Shown: positions 25,001 through 36,874 of the stretch, one piece after another
How the letters are laid out: each line of letters starts with the position of its first letter
Position numbering within the stretch: position 1 is the first letter of the stretch
Source of the DNA: Cymodocea nodosa
Taxonomy: Eukaryota > Streptophyta > Magnoliopsida > Alismatales > Cymodoceaceae
Assembly (NCBI GenBank): GCA_036874045.1
Contig: CM072344.1
Span: forward strand, 7,288,501 to 7,352,500
Length of the DNA stretch: 64,000 nt
Reading direction: 5' to 3'
The notes under the pieces: model-generated
What the model was told of the DNA's origin: nothing
The model's input: the letters and a program-made list of their open reading frames with translations, nothing else
The model's database searches: none
Program-made: the position numbers and the translations under genes

Positions 25001-25039
25001 TTTAGTGGAATCTCTCGAGTCATTCCTTTCTTATTCAAT

Positions 25040-26192
25040 GTGTACTTGTTCAGCTTCTTATTCAATGTCTGTTCTTTCTTCTTCCTCTTGACTACCAATC
25101 TGCATTGTCACTATTCTTTCTGATTCTATGGTAGATTGGATGGAGTCATGGGCAAATAAGCTTCTACCCTATTTTTTGTTTCTTCTCTCTATACCGGTTG
25201 CAAACTAACTTCAGCCTATTTTTCTTCTTCTCTTTGCTTTTGCTGTTGCTGCTCCTGCTTATCCTTAGAATCGGATAGCAAGTCTACAAAAATTGACTCT
25301 ACAGGCCCTACTGACATTTGCATCTTAGATTTAATCTCTTCTTGAGGTTCAGACACTATCTCTTTTCCTTTCCTTCTTCTAATTAATTGTACTTGGTCTT
25401 TCTCTTCCTCATCTGAGATTAAATCTACTAAAATGGGCTTTGTAGGCCCTTGAGCCATAGGTACTAGCTCTTTCTATTTAACTTTTTCTATAATTGTTAG
25501 TCTTGAAGGACCAGCTCCAATTTCTTTTGTAGCCCTTGATCTAGTGCCTCTTGATGTTGCTCGACTTTAATTTTGTATTGGGCCCTCAACTTTTCTTCGA
25601 CCCTTCTTTTCTTTATGGCATCATACAGAATATGTGCCTTGACCATAACCATTTCTTCATCATCTCTTTGGTCTTTTATTGTTTTGACCAAGCTTGCAAA
25701 TTCTTTATCTTCTTCTTCAGTTCTCAGCTAAGCAAAAGTTACTCTTGGTAATGGCTTTGTTGGTGGAATTGAAGGACTTGGCTATTGTTCCTTAGTTACT
25801 GGTTTTTTAGTAGCCGGCTCTGCAGTTGCAAGTTCTTCAGTTGCTTTCCTTTGTTGCTCCCAGATTACCCACCTAGCATGTCCACCAATATGGCGTACGA
25901 ACCATAATTTAGACTTGTGTCGGATCGGTTCTAGGGCAACTTCATTATTTGGCCTGATTCTCCTTTCTCTATTCACTATAACTTCCATTGCTACCTTAAT
26001 CCTTGTCTCCACAATCTAAGGTATTGCAATACACAAATCTACCAAGACTTTCCTCCAGTAGAAGATGTCGGATTCTACCTTTTGGAGTTCTTTCTCCCGA
26101 GTTGTGTTTCTGATCTTCTATCGCGTGTGTCATTCTTTTGACTCTTTGAGAAATCTCGTGGTGTCTATCTCCTCCTAGAACTTTGGCGTCAT
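25040..26192 (-). pseudogene. Accessory (envelope-position) reading frame of gypsy element E
   Basis: Starts ATG at 26190-26192 (MTPKF) and runs in one frame to about 25497, with stops at 3-5 positions, then shifts frame and continues as a charged Glu/Lys/Gln-rich segment to about 25050. Readable blocks: RIRPNNEVALEPIRHKSKLW, FVRHIGGHARWVIWEQQRK and VKTIKDQRDDEEMVMVKAHI. There is no signal peptide or membrane span. Known Athila elements carry an extra frame between pol and the 3' LTR, sometimes called env-like; this one is in that place, but I do not recognise its family and assign no function. Confidence 0.55.
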
Positions 26193-26930
26193 CTTATATT
26201 CATAGTGTGACGGAACAGAACAGAATCACTTTAATCTCTATTGTTCTAAGTTCTAAATGATTATGCGGATAATGCCCTCAAATCCTAAGTTTTAGTATAA
26301 ATAAACCCTAAGTTTTTGGCAGGTAATTGGGTCATTTTCCTACGCAAACTCTCGCTCTCTCACTCACTTGTCCGTGAAGTTACAATTAACTCCACGGACT
26401 AAGTCTGTGGACTTAACTACAGTACTCCGTTGAGCAATAGTTAACTCAATAGGGTAAGTTTGTTAACTTATCCTAGACTCAACAAATTAAGTTCATTGAG
26501 TTAAATGTAACTCAACGGACTTTTCGTAAAGTTATAACTAATAAAAATACTTATACTAATAGTTTTTACTTCGGTCAAGACCGAAGAATTTCTAGTCTAA
26601 TCGACTATTAGTTTTTCAACATTTTAAATTTTGGTCAAATCGTTATATTCCTCTATTGAACTAAAATTAAATACTCTCTTTTTTTTGGTAGAATCGATAC
26701 CATGCTTCGGTAACACCGACATTTTTACTTAATATAATATATAGATTTTTTATATTTTTATGTTTCGGTCAGACTGATGGATCCTATCGATTAAACTGCA
26801 ACAATTTTTTTCTTTTAATATATGTTTCGGTAAAACTGATAATTTCTTTTGGTTGAACCATGACTATGTTTAAATAAGTTTTTTTTTAATTTTTTATATG
26901 TGGATGATTTCTTACTAAGTAAAGCTTAAG
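26193..26930 (-). promoter_or_regulatory. pol-accessory frame spacer of element E with LTR-like repeats
   Basis: Between 26366 and 26540 are repeated pieces such as ACTCCGTTGAG, AGTTAACTCAATAG, TTAACTCCACGG and AACTCAACGGACTT. The same words occur in the proposed 5' LTR of E (40600-40720 and 41700-41755). 26560-26900 holds ttcggtca..accga pieces like those at 14110-15180. A TATA-like GAATATAAG sits just ahead of the ATG. Regulatory role is inferred only. Confidence 0.45.
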
Positions 26931-28130
26931 TAGTCCTCTACTCTTACTTCTTCTATAATTCCAAAGGAACTTTTTGAAATCTTCATAATAAGTCTAAATC
27001 TTTGTCCATTTACAATAAATATATTTTGATTTTTAGGATTTTTAATTTCAATAGCTCCATAGGAATAAATATTTCAAATTATATAAGGTCCTACCCATCT
27101 AGATCTTAATTTTCCTGGATGGTTATGGAGTCTAGTCATGTAAAGATATACTTCTTGTCCTATTTCAAAAATTTTTGGAATAATTTTCTTGTCATGCTAG
27201 AACTTTATTTTCTCTTTTTCTCTTACAGTCTTCGAATAAGCTTCATTCCTAAATTCTTCTAATTCAATCAATTATATCTTCCTATTTTCAGCAGCTTGAT
27301 TTAAATTAGTATTTAGAGTTTTTAATGCCCAAAAAGCTTTATGTTCAATTTCAGCTAGAAAATGACAACTTTTTCCATATACTAGCCTAAAAGGTGACAT
27401 ACCTAAGCTTGTCTTATAAGTAGTTCTATATGCCCAAAGTGCATTTATTAATCTATTAACCCAATCTTTTCTAGTAGGATTTACTACTTTTTCTAAGATT
27501 AACTTAATTTGTTTGTTTGCACTTTCTACTTGTCCACTTGTTTGCGGATGATATGATGTTGCAATTTTGTGATTTACTCCATATTTCTTCATTAAGGCTT
27601 CAAAACTTCTATTACAGAAATGAGTTCCTCTATCACTGATAATAACTTTAAGTATTCCAAATTTGGTAATTATATTAGTTCTTATGAACTATATTACTAC
27701 TTTGTTGTCATTAGTTTTTGTAGGAATAACTTCTATCCATTTAGATACATAATCCACCCCCAATAATATATAATTAAATTGATTAGACATAGGAAATGGA
27801 CCTATAAAATCTATTCCCCACACATCAAAGATTTGAACCTCAACAATAGGATTAAGAGGCATCATATTCCTCTTTGATATTCTTCCTATTTGTTGACATC
27901 TTAAACAACTTAAGTAGTATTTATGAACATCTTTGAATAGTGTTGGCCAATAAAAGTCACATTGCAGAATTTTGGCAGTAGTTTTCCCTGAACCAAAATG
28001 TCCTCCACATGCTTGGTCATGGCAGAAAGACAATATGCTCTGATATTCAGTTTCTAGAACACACCTCCTTAAAACCAAATCAAGACATTTTTTAAATAAG
28101 TATGGGTATTCCCAATAGTAATATTTTACT
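26931..28130 (-). pseudogene. Integrase of element E
   Basis: The zinc-binding region (CHDQACGGHFGSGKTT, FYWPTLFKDVHKYYLSCLRC) and the first catalytic Asp block (VWGIDFIGPFPMSNQFNY) lie at 27689-28078. The C-terminal core (HKIATSYHPQTSGQVESANK, then LINALWAYRTTYKTSLGMSP) is at 27272-27592. The tail to 26930 reads GPYIIWNIYSYGAIEIKNP, typical of gypsy integrase C-termini. A few stops and one frame change. Confidence 0.88.
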
Positions 28131-29994
28131 CTTAAAAAAATAATTTCTTATCCTGTCTATTCCAATCCTTAGGTGTTAAACCAGTAACTAAGTAATTAAC
28201 TATGTCTACATACCAAGGCATTGTGTTGATGGTCATTAATAGTTTATTAGGAAAATTATCCTTAATTTCAATATTTGATTTTTCTATTTGTAATCTTGAT
28301 AAATGATTTGCTACTAGAATCTCACAACCTTTTTTATCTTTAATTTCTAGATCAAATTCTTGTAATAATAATATCCATCGGATCAATCTAGGTTTAATCT
28401 CTTTCTTTGCTATTAGGTGTTTTAAAGCTGAATGATCCATGTATATTATCACTTTAGCTCCAATCAGATATGATTTAAACTTTTCTAAGGCAAACACAAC
28501 AGCTAACAGCTCTTTTTCAATAGTTGCATAATTAACTTGAGTATCATTTAAAGTTTTGCTTGCATAATGAATCACTTTAGGAGATTTTTCTATCTTCTGT
28601 CCCAACACTGCTCTTATAGCAAAATCAGATGCATCGCACATTAATTCAAATAGATGGCTCTAATCAGGTGCTTGTATTATAGAAGTTGAAATTAAGCTAG
28701 TCTTAAGCTTGAAAAATGTTTCTTTGCAATTTTTATCAAAGTTAAATGGGACATCTTTTAATAGATTAGTTAAAGGTCTAGCTATTTTGCTAAAATCTTT
28801 AATAAATTTTTTATAAAATTTAGTATATCCTAGAAATGATCTAATATCTTTTACTGATTTAGGTTTTGGTAGATTAGAAATTACTTCTATTTTAGCTTTA
28901 TCTACTTCCAACCCTTTCTTTGAAACAACATGTCCCAAGACTATTCTTTGTATCATAAAGTGACATTTTTTCCAATTTAGAACTAGACTTTTTTCCACAT
29001 AGTGTTTTAATACTTGGTCTAAATTGTTTAATCACACTTCATATGAAGTTCCATATATAGTAAAATCATCCATAAATATTTCTAAAAAATCTTTAGTCAT
29101 TCTAGTGAATATACCCTGCATATACATTTGAAAGGTAGTTGGTGCATTGCATAATCTGAATGACATTTTCTTAAAAGCATAAGTTCCATTAGGAGAGGTG
29201 AAAGTTGTTTTCTCTTGATCCTCTAATGCTACTAGAACATGGTTATATCCTAAATACCCATTTAGGAAACAAAATATTTTTGCCCTACTAATTTCTCTAG
29301 CATTTGATCTATAAAAGGTAAGGGAAAATGAACTTTCTTAGTCACAACATTCAACTTTCTATAGTCTATACACACTCTCCAGCCTGATTGAATTTTAGTA
29401 GGTATCAAGTCCTAACTTTCATTCCTAATAACTATTAATCTTGATTTCTTGGGAACTACATGGATTGGACTAACCCATGAGCTATCAGAAATAGGATAAA
29501 TTATGTCATTATCTAACAATTTCACTATTTCTTTCCTGACTACTTCTTTAAGGTTTGGATTTAATCTCTTCTCAAGAATTCTAACAGGTTTAGCATTCTC
29601 TTCTAAATATATATGGTGACAGCATAAAGTTGCACTTAACCCTTTTATATCAGTCATAGTCTATCCTATTGCCTTTTATAAGTTTTTACTACATCTTTTA
29701 ATTTAGCAATTTGATCCTCTTTTAAATCTGAAGCAATAATGATTGGGCATATTCATTTTTCTTCCAGAAATATATAGGTTAATTCAAGAGGTAAATGTTT
29801 TAAATCTAAATGTTGACCATCAGAAGCTAGAGCTTCTAATTGAACATTTTCATTTTCTATATTAATCTCTTCTTAATCTCCTTCTACATTTATGCTTTCA
29901 CTTTCTCCTAAAGTTTTAGAATTTAGTTGCCTATTTAGTTCTTGAATCACATCATCTAGCATATCTCCTTCATCCTCTAAAAAGTCTATAGTAT
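28131..29994 (-). pseudogene. Reverse transcriptase and RNase H of element E
   Basis: 29412-29657 is the RT start (HIYLEENAKPVR, LNPNLKEVVRKEIVKLLD, WVSPIHVVPKKS). The active site IFMDDFTIYG lies at about 29050-29085. 28660-28998 holds the thumb (NLPKPKSVKDIRSFLGYTKF YKKF). 28132-28641 is RNase H ([34 protein letters not shown]). At least two frame changes plus stops. The N-terminal continuation runs up to 29994, where element F interrupts it. Confidence 0.88.
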
Positions 29995-29999
29995 GTAAG
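29995..29999 (+). repeat. Target site duplication of element F, left copy
   Basis: gtaag directly before TGTTAGAACC. The identical gtaag follows the right LTR at 38679-38683. Confidence 0.97.
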
Positions 30000-31803
30000 T
30001 GTTAGAACCTGAGTATTTTGATAATGCAAAACTTATGTGAGGAAACATATTGTATTTCATAGTTAAGTTTATACTGCATTAGATCAGAAGGCTGTTAGAA
30101 CAAATTCCAAGCAGATGAACAGATCGAGAAGGTTCCAGATGATAATACTTTTAAGATACAGCAAAATCAGACAGTTACAAGTTCAAGTATCCGAAGAGTA
30201 AAAAGCAGCGAGACTATCAGACAGTTAGAAGGATAACTATTCGAATTTTACAAAACCTTTGGAGAGTTATTTAATCAGACAGTTAAGGAGATTAAATGAT
30301 CGGATAGTTAAGGAGTTAACTATCCGGAAGCTTAAAGGACTTTTCGAAGAATTACAAGTATAAATATCCGAAAGTTAAGTCATTCAATAAACTACGTGCA
30401 GAAATACAGAACGGAAGCTTAAAGGACTTGTCGGAGAGTTAGATAACTATCCGAGTTTTCTTTTCGGAGAGTTAGATAACTATTCGAGTTTTTCGGTAAG
30501 TTACAGGCATAACTTTTCGGAACTTAAGTCATTTTATTACGCACATGCAAAATGGAGAAGCCAACAGTTGAAAGCTTAAAAGGGAAAATTGGAGAGTTAG
30601 ATAACTATCCGAAATTTCAAAGAGAGTTTCGGTAAGTTACAGTTTAACTATCTAAAACTTAAGTTAGTGAATTTCCCATGTGCAGAATTCCAAACAGATG
30701 CTCTAATGGGTTTTCGGAGAGTTAGATAGATAACTATCTGAAATTTCAAAAGAGTTTCGGTGAGTTACAGTTTAACCATTCGAAACTTAAGTCATTGAAT
30801 TTCCCACGTGCAGAATTCCAAAGAGTGGCTCAAATAAGTTTTCGGAGAGTTAGAAAAATAACTATTCGAAATCCTGAAGCATTTCAGTGAGTTACAGGGA
30901 TAACCTTCTGAAACATAAGTCAGCCCTTTATGCACGTGCTAAATTAAAGCAATTGGAAAGTTGATAGAGTCAAACTATCCGACAAGTATATAATTATTCG
31001 GTGAGTTACAGTTATAAGTATTCGATTGGATGACAGCTCACATTTAAATATTCTGGAATCCTACCTGGCAATAAAGATTAAGTGATCTTTCGGTGAGTTA
31101 CAGTTACTCGTTGGAGAGTTGCATAGCTAACCATCCGAAAGAACAAGAAAATCGGTAAGATATCTTGAAACGATTTTTTGAACGGTCACTTGCCGTATTG
31201 GGACTTGATCCTAATCAAGTACAGTAGAATACATCCGTTGGAGGAAAATATGATCGTTGTACATATCAAGTATATATTCAAAATACAGACAACGAATATA
31301 CGGGAGAGATACACAGTGAGCTACACTCAAAAATTCCAATTACACTCAAGTCTGCAAACAGTGAAGAATATTCAGAAGATCTACTGCAGAAAAAGCTCTT
31401 TGCGCCAAAACTCTGATTGAAGGATTAAAGTTGTTGGTTCATGGCTTCAACCTGAAAGCTACATATAGTGTTGGTTTGAGTTTCGACCTGAAAACTCTAG
31501 AGGTTGGTTTACTGAAGTTTCGACCTGAAAACTTCTATGTAGTTGGTTCTTGCTTTGACCTGAAAGCAAGTGTGTAAGTGTTGAAACACTTAGTGAAGCC
31601 CAAGTGAATCTTGGGGGTGGACTAGCCAAATTGGTGAACCACCTAAAAAATTTGCTGTGTGTTTCTTATCTCTGTTGATTTGCATTATATTAGTTTCATT
31701 TCATTACATTTCTGTTGAATCATTCGATTCAACACTAAATGAATTTTAAAACTACACACTTTCACCATTCACCCCCCCTCTAGTGAGCCTATCGATCCTA
31801 ACA
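30000..31803 (+). repeat. 5' LTR of element F (1804 bp)
   Basis: Begins TGTTAGAACC, ends CGATCCTAACA. From 30200 to 31150 it is built of diverged modules of about 128-149 bp. Each has a palindromic block like TCGGAGAGTTAGATAACTAT plus CCGA, a GTTTCGG-GAGTTACAG block, CTTAAGT and a CACGTG core. The CACGTG or variant cores lie near 30393, 30542, 30675, 30805 and 30933. A TATATATT box at about 31270 is a promoter candidate. Confidence 0.95.
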
Positions 31804-31818
31804 ATTGGTATCAGAGTA
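31804..31818 (+). other. Primer binding site of element F
   Basis: ATTGGTATCAGAGTA follows the LTR end directly, a match to the plant initiator-Met-tRNA primer site (TGGTATCAGAGC) except for its last base. Confidence 0.9.
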
Positions 31819-31854
31819 AGGTTAATCCTTCATAAGATTTAACCATCTAGATTT

Positions 31855-33402
31855 ATGACTCAATTTGCTGAGGGACAAAACATCCACAGACCTCCTCTAT
31901 TCGATGGTTCCAATTATAACTATTGGAAGAATAGAATGGAGTGCTTCCTTAGGAGTTTAGATGTTAAACTCTAGAAGACTGTTGTTCTTGGAACTACACT
32001 TCCAACCAGTGATGTGACGAACTAGTCTGAGGAGGATGAGAAAATCATTCAGTTGGATGCTAGAGGGCTGAATGCCATTTATTATGCACTAACTGTTGAT
32101 CAATATAATAAGGTATCTGCATGTAAGTCTTCTCATGAGGCTTGGAAAATCCTTCAAGTTACTCATGAAGGAACAAGCCAAGTCAAGGATACAAAAATTA
32201 GTATTCTTTTGAGAAAACTAGAACTGTTTAAAATGAATGATAATAAAAACATAACTGAAATGTTTTCTAGATTTACTGAAATCATTAACAATCTGAAAGG
32301 CTTGGGAAATGAGATCTATTCACGTGAATAGGTACAGAAGATCCTGAGGAGCCTAACTGTTGAGTGGAAATAGAAGTCCACATCTATTCAAGATTCCAAG
32401 GATCTCAACAATTACAAAGTTGAAGAACTGTTGGGCAATCTTCTAGCCCATGAAGCTCAAATGAAGGACTGGAAAGAGCAAGGAGTTGTTGAAAAGAAAG
32501 CTGAAAAGAAAAAGGAAATGACATTTCCATCCACAGAGGAAGTTCTAAGCTTAGACGATGATGAGATCATGTTGTTGGCAAGGAACTTCAGAAAGTTTAT
32601 GAAGAAAAAGAATAAGTCTAGCTCTTCTAAAAGAACGGTCCTTACATGTTTCAAATGTAAAAGGCAAGGGCACATACAAACCTTCTGTTCATTTCAGAAA
32701 AAAGAAGATCAAGGAGATAAGAAGAAGAGATTGAGGGACAAAAAGAAGATGGCTCTCAAAGCTACGTGGGATGACAATAGCTCTTCAAGTTGTTCATCAA
32801 ATTCTGAAGAAGAAGCTGCAGCCAATGTTTGTTTTGCAACACAAGAGGTATGTTCTACTTCCTCTAGTTCAGAAAATGAGCATGATGATTTAGACATAAA
32901 TAGTCTTCTATCTACTGTAGATAATTTATATGTGAAGTGTAGAGATTTTAAGAAAGAAATTAAAAGATTAAATCATTGCTTAGAAAATTCATTTGCTGAA
33001 TTAGAGTCAACTATAGTTGAAAATAGAAATCTAAAATCAAATTTAGATAAGTATAGTTGTGATAACTGTGAATTAAAAGATGAAAATAAAAATCTATTAA
33101 CTACCATATCAGATTTGAAAGATACTATATGTAAATTTACTCAAGGACAAAAAAGATTAAATAAAATAATAGGATCTCAACGATCAAATGAGAATAAATA
33201 TAGCCTAGGGTATGCTACACCACAGGAAATACCTTATTATGGTGGAGTGATTCGATCTTATAGAGATGACACCATTGTGTTTGCCATCAAACGAAGATCA
33301 AGTCATATGTGGCTGCCAAGAGGTAATAGATTTAATGTTTTAAGGACTAACTCTACTGGACCCAAGAAGATTTGGGTACCAAAAGTTTTAATTTCAGTAT
33401 GA
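31855..33402 (+). pseudogene. gag of element F with Sirevirus coiled-coil extension
   Basis: One frame from ATG 31855 (MTQFAEGQNIHRPPLFDGSN) to the stop at 33400-33402, 515 codons, interrupted by four TAG stops (near 31975, 32023, 32329 and 32371), three at Trp-type positions. The UBN2 core is at residues about 70-160 (HEAWKILQ, EGTSQVKDTKI). The zinc knuckle CFKCKRQGHIQTFC is at about 32647-32688. Next comes a Ser/Glu-rich acidic segment and a coiled coil (VDNLYVKCRDFKKEIKRLNH, ENRNLKSNLDKYSC, LKDENKNLL), then GYATPQEIPY and the end WVPKVLISV. The long extension is characteristic of Sirevirus Gag, which in known members binds host dynein light chain; no such motif was checked here. Confidence 0.92.
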
Positions 33403-36400
33403 TTTGCAGGGTGACAAGGAGTTTCAAGCACGTTCAACTAAATGGATTGTGGACAGTGGATGCTCAAAGCACATGAGAAGTAAGAAAAGTTTTCTTAACT
33501 CAGTTAAAAACTTACGTTCAGGATCTGTTAAGTTTGGAAATAATGAAAAGTGTAAAATAACTGCAATAGGAAATATTACATCTGAAAATGGTATAATTGA
33601 GAATGTCTTGCATGTAAATGGTTTAAAACAAAATTTGTTAAGTGTAGGACAATTATGTGATAAAGGCTATACTGTTTCTTTTAATGCTGAAAATTGTTTC
33701 ATTATTGATCCAGCCTCGAATGAAACAAAATTTACTGGTTTTAGAAATTGCTCAATTTATACATTAAACTTTCCATGTGAAAATTATGCAAGCAATTCCT
33801 GTTTGGTAGCAACTGGTGAAGATGATTGGGTGTGGCATAGAAGACTTGGCCATATCAGTATGAAGAATATCAAGAAGCTATCCACAGGTGATCTTGTCAG
33901 GGGTCTGCCTAAACTCACTTTTAAGAAGGATAGAGTGTGTAGTGAGTGTATGCTAGGGAAGCAGAAGAGAACTGCTCTTCACAGCAAAAATGTTGTGTCC
34001 ACCAAAAGGCCATTAGAACTGCTACATCTAGATTTGTTTGGTCCTTCTCAAGTATCAAGTCTTGGGGGTCGAAAATATACCTTTGTTATTGTTGATGATT
34101 TCTTCAGATTAACTTGGGTAATATTTTTGACACATAAAAATGAAACTTGCAATGACTTCAGGAATTTCTGCATAAGAGTTCAGAATCAGAAGGAACTAAC
34201 AGTGAAGAAAATTAGAAGTGATCATGGAGGGGAATTTGAAAACTATGAATTTGAAAACCTCTGCAATTCATTTGGAATTTTGCATGAATTCACTTGTCCT
34301 AGAACTCCTGCTCAAAATGGAGTTGTGGAAAGGAAAAATAGGACATTACAAGAAATGGCTAGAACTATGTTAAATGTCATAGATCTACCTAAATTTCTCT
34401 AGGCAGAATCTGTAGGAACAACTTGTCACATTTCCAACAGAACTCACATTAGATCCACATTGAATAAGACACCATTTGAAATTTGGTTCGATAAAACTCC
34501 AAATGTTGGCTATTTTAAGACATTTGGATGCAAATGTTTTGTCTTAAATACAAGAAATGCTAAAGACAAGTTTGATGCTAAGTCTGAACCTACTATACTT
34601 ATTGGTTACTCCTCGAGAAGCAAAGCTTACAGAGTATATTTTGCTAAAGATAGAAGAGTGGAGGAAAGTATAAATGTTCAGTTTGATGAAGATTTGATCT
34701 AGAATTTCAAAAAGTTGAAGATTAAATATGACAGTGAAAATGAATACTTTGAAGATGATAACTGCAAGTAGAAACTCAAATCACAAGTGTCACACTAGAA
34801 TCTCCACAATAGATTTCAGAATCTTGATAGTTGGAAGTTTAGATCTGATCATCCCGAGGAACAAATTATTGGAAATATATCTAAAGGGGTACAAACTAGG
34901 AGCAAAGCACAAGATATCTGCAATTTTTGTGCATTTGTGTCAGAAATAGAGCCAAAATCAGTAGATGAAGCATGTAAGGATACTTACTGGACTATGGCTA
35001 TGTAGGAAGAATTAAATCAGTTTCAGAAAAATAATGTTTGGGAACTAGTAGAAAAACTTGCAGGAAAATCCATCATTGGAACTAAATGAATTTTCAAAAA
35101 CAAATTAGATAAATAAGGTAATATTCTCAAAAATAAAGTTCGATTAGTTGCTTAAGGCTACAATCAGTAGGTAGGTATTGACTATGAAGAAACTTTTGCT
35201 CCCATAGCCAGAATTGAAGCTATCAGAATGTTGCTTGCTTTTGCAAGTAGTATGAAGATAAGATTGTTTCAAATGGATGTGAAAAGTACCTTCTTAAATG
35301 GAGAAATTTAGGAAGAAGTGTTTGTCAAACAACCTCCTGGATTTGAAGATGAATTCAAGCCGAGTCATGTCTTCATACTAAGAAAGGCTCTTTATGGTCT
35401 GAAATAGGCACCTAGAGCATGGTATGAGAAATTGAAAAAGTTTTTAACTGGAAATAGTTTTTCTATAGGCAAAGTGGACAACACTTTGTTTATCAAAAAT
35501 TTTGATGTGCATATGTTGATTGTATAGATATATGTTGATGATATAGTCTTTGGAGCCACTTCAAAAGATCTTTGTCATGAATTTCAGAATTTGATGAAAA
35601 ATAAATTCAAAATGAGCATGATGGGAGAATTGAAGTTTTTCTTGGGATTACAGATTCATCAAGTGCATAATGGTATCTTTGTCAACCAAGAAAAATACTA
35701 CAAAGAGATGTTGAAAAAATTTGGTTATGAAAACATCAAATCCGCAAATACTCCAATGAGTTCAAGCATTAAAATAGAAATGGATGATTCAAGTGTTGTA
35801 GTGGATCAAAGGCAATATAGAGGTATGATTGGATCCCTATTATACCTTTCAGCTAACAGGCTAGATATTATGTTCAGTGTATGCTTGTATGCTAGATTTC
35901 AAGCATCACCAAAGGAATCACATTTGAAATCAGTCAAAAGGATTTTCAGATATCTACAAGGAACAAAAGATTTTGGATTATTCTACTTAGTTGACAGTAG
36001 TTTGATTTTAATAGACTATAGTGATGCAGATTATGCAGGCAGCAGATCTGATAGAAAAAGCACCAGTGGTACTTGTCAATTACTTGGATGTTCTTTAATC
36101 TCATGGTTCAGTAGGAAACAAAATTGTATAGCTTTATCTATTACTGAAGCCGAGTATATTGCAGTTGGATTGTGCTATGCACAAATCCTTTGGATGCAGC
36201 AAACTCTAGCAGATTACAAATTGAAAATTCAGAATTCAATCATATTTTATGATAACAGCAGTGCAATCAGTTTATCTAAGAATACAGTACTTCATTCTAG
36301 AGCCAAACATATCGAGATCAAACATCATTTTTTGAGAGATCATGTGGAGAAAGGGAACATTTCACTTAAGTTTGTGCTAACATAAAATCAACTTGCAAAT

Positions 36401-36480
36401 ATTTTCACCAAACCTTTAAATGAATCAATTTTTAATCATATTAGACGAAATCTAGGAATATGTTCTTTACAAGATCTTTA
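33392..36480 (+). pseudogene. pol of element F (PR-IN-RT-RNase H), single frame with stops
   Basis: All pieces share one frame, shifted relative to gag, and open from 33392. Domains: protease WIVDSGCSKHM (active Asp at 33452); integrase zinc region VWHRRLGHISMK with CSECMLGKQ; integrase core HLDLFGPSQVSSLGG, VIVDDF and QNGVVERKNR; RT with DVKSTFLNGEI and YVDDIVFGA (35531-35557); RNase H with YSDADYAGSRSDRKSTSGT, AEYIAVGLC and RAKHIEIKHHFLRDHVEKG, ending near 36480. About a dozen stops, almost all at Gln or Trp positions, and no frameshift noticed. With those stops the copy is not autonomous. Confidence 0.93.
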
Positions 36481-36599
36481 AATATTTTTCTTTCATCAAG
36501 CTCACCATATGGGAGCTTGTTTTCTGCTAACCTACTCGTGCAGGATACAGTCAATATCAGTTTTACAGAAAATCAGTTTTATAGTCCTCACCTTTTTAT

Positions 36600-36874
36600 A
36601 TAACGACAAAAAAGGGGGAGAAGAATTTGGAAATTTGTCAAGTATATGGTCACTTACAATATTTCTAGCGAGAATTGAAAGAGAAAAACTCAGCACACAG
36701 ATAGGGGGAGAAGTCTGCTCAAAGTCAGGGGGAGGAATCCCTTCTCGTCAATATAGTTTTGATAAATTCCTGTTTTATGCTTCTCTATGTGACTCAATGT
36801 ATAGAAATACACTAGGGAGTGAAATACATGTAAATAATTGTAAAGGTTTTTGTCATTATCAAAAAGGGGGAGAT
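36600..36874 (+). other. Cluster of polypurine tracts of element F
   Basis: AAAAAAGGGGGAGAAGAA at 36607-36622, ATAGGGGGAGAAG at 36701-36713, TCAGGGGGAGG at 36725-36735, and the tract next to the LTR, AAAAAGGGGGAGAT, at 36861-36874. Only the last is positioned to prime plus-strand DNA at the LTR; repeated tracts upstream are a Sirevirus trait. Confidence 0.88.

Larger units (their letters stand above)
23178..25008 (+). mobile_element. Sirevirus-type element D, 5' end only, inserted into C
   Basis: A 1285-bp LTR (23178-24462), a decayed primer site and the first 450 bp of gag, then an abrupt change to gypsy sequence at about 25000-25008. The LTR starts TGTTAGGAATTTTG and matches the LTR of element G in reverse orientation (42101-43325), so D and G are one family. 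The left neighbour is coding sequence of C, so D inserted there; gagtg (23173-23177) would be the target duplication, but the other end is missing. Confidence 0.85.
25009..29994 (-). mobile_element. Athila-like Ty3/gypsy element E, 3' half
   Basis: Minus strand. RT, RNase H and integrase at 29994-26930, a repeat-rich spacer, then a downstream reading frame at 26192-25040. It joins element D's gag at about 25009 without any LTR, so the 3' end was lost by deletion or recombination. The 5' half lies beyond element F at 38684 onward. Clade assignment rests on the RT start (LNPNLKEVVRKEIVKLLD), the protease (LIDLGAGINVMP) and the tRNA-Asp type primer site. Confidence 0.88.

Noticed and set aside
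30200-31150. Regularly spaced repeats in the LTR of F as a CRISPR-like array
   Set aside because: The units are diverged whole modules with no constant repeat and variable spacer, sit inside a plant LTR and are present in both LTRs.
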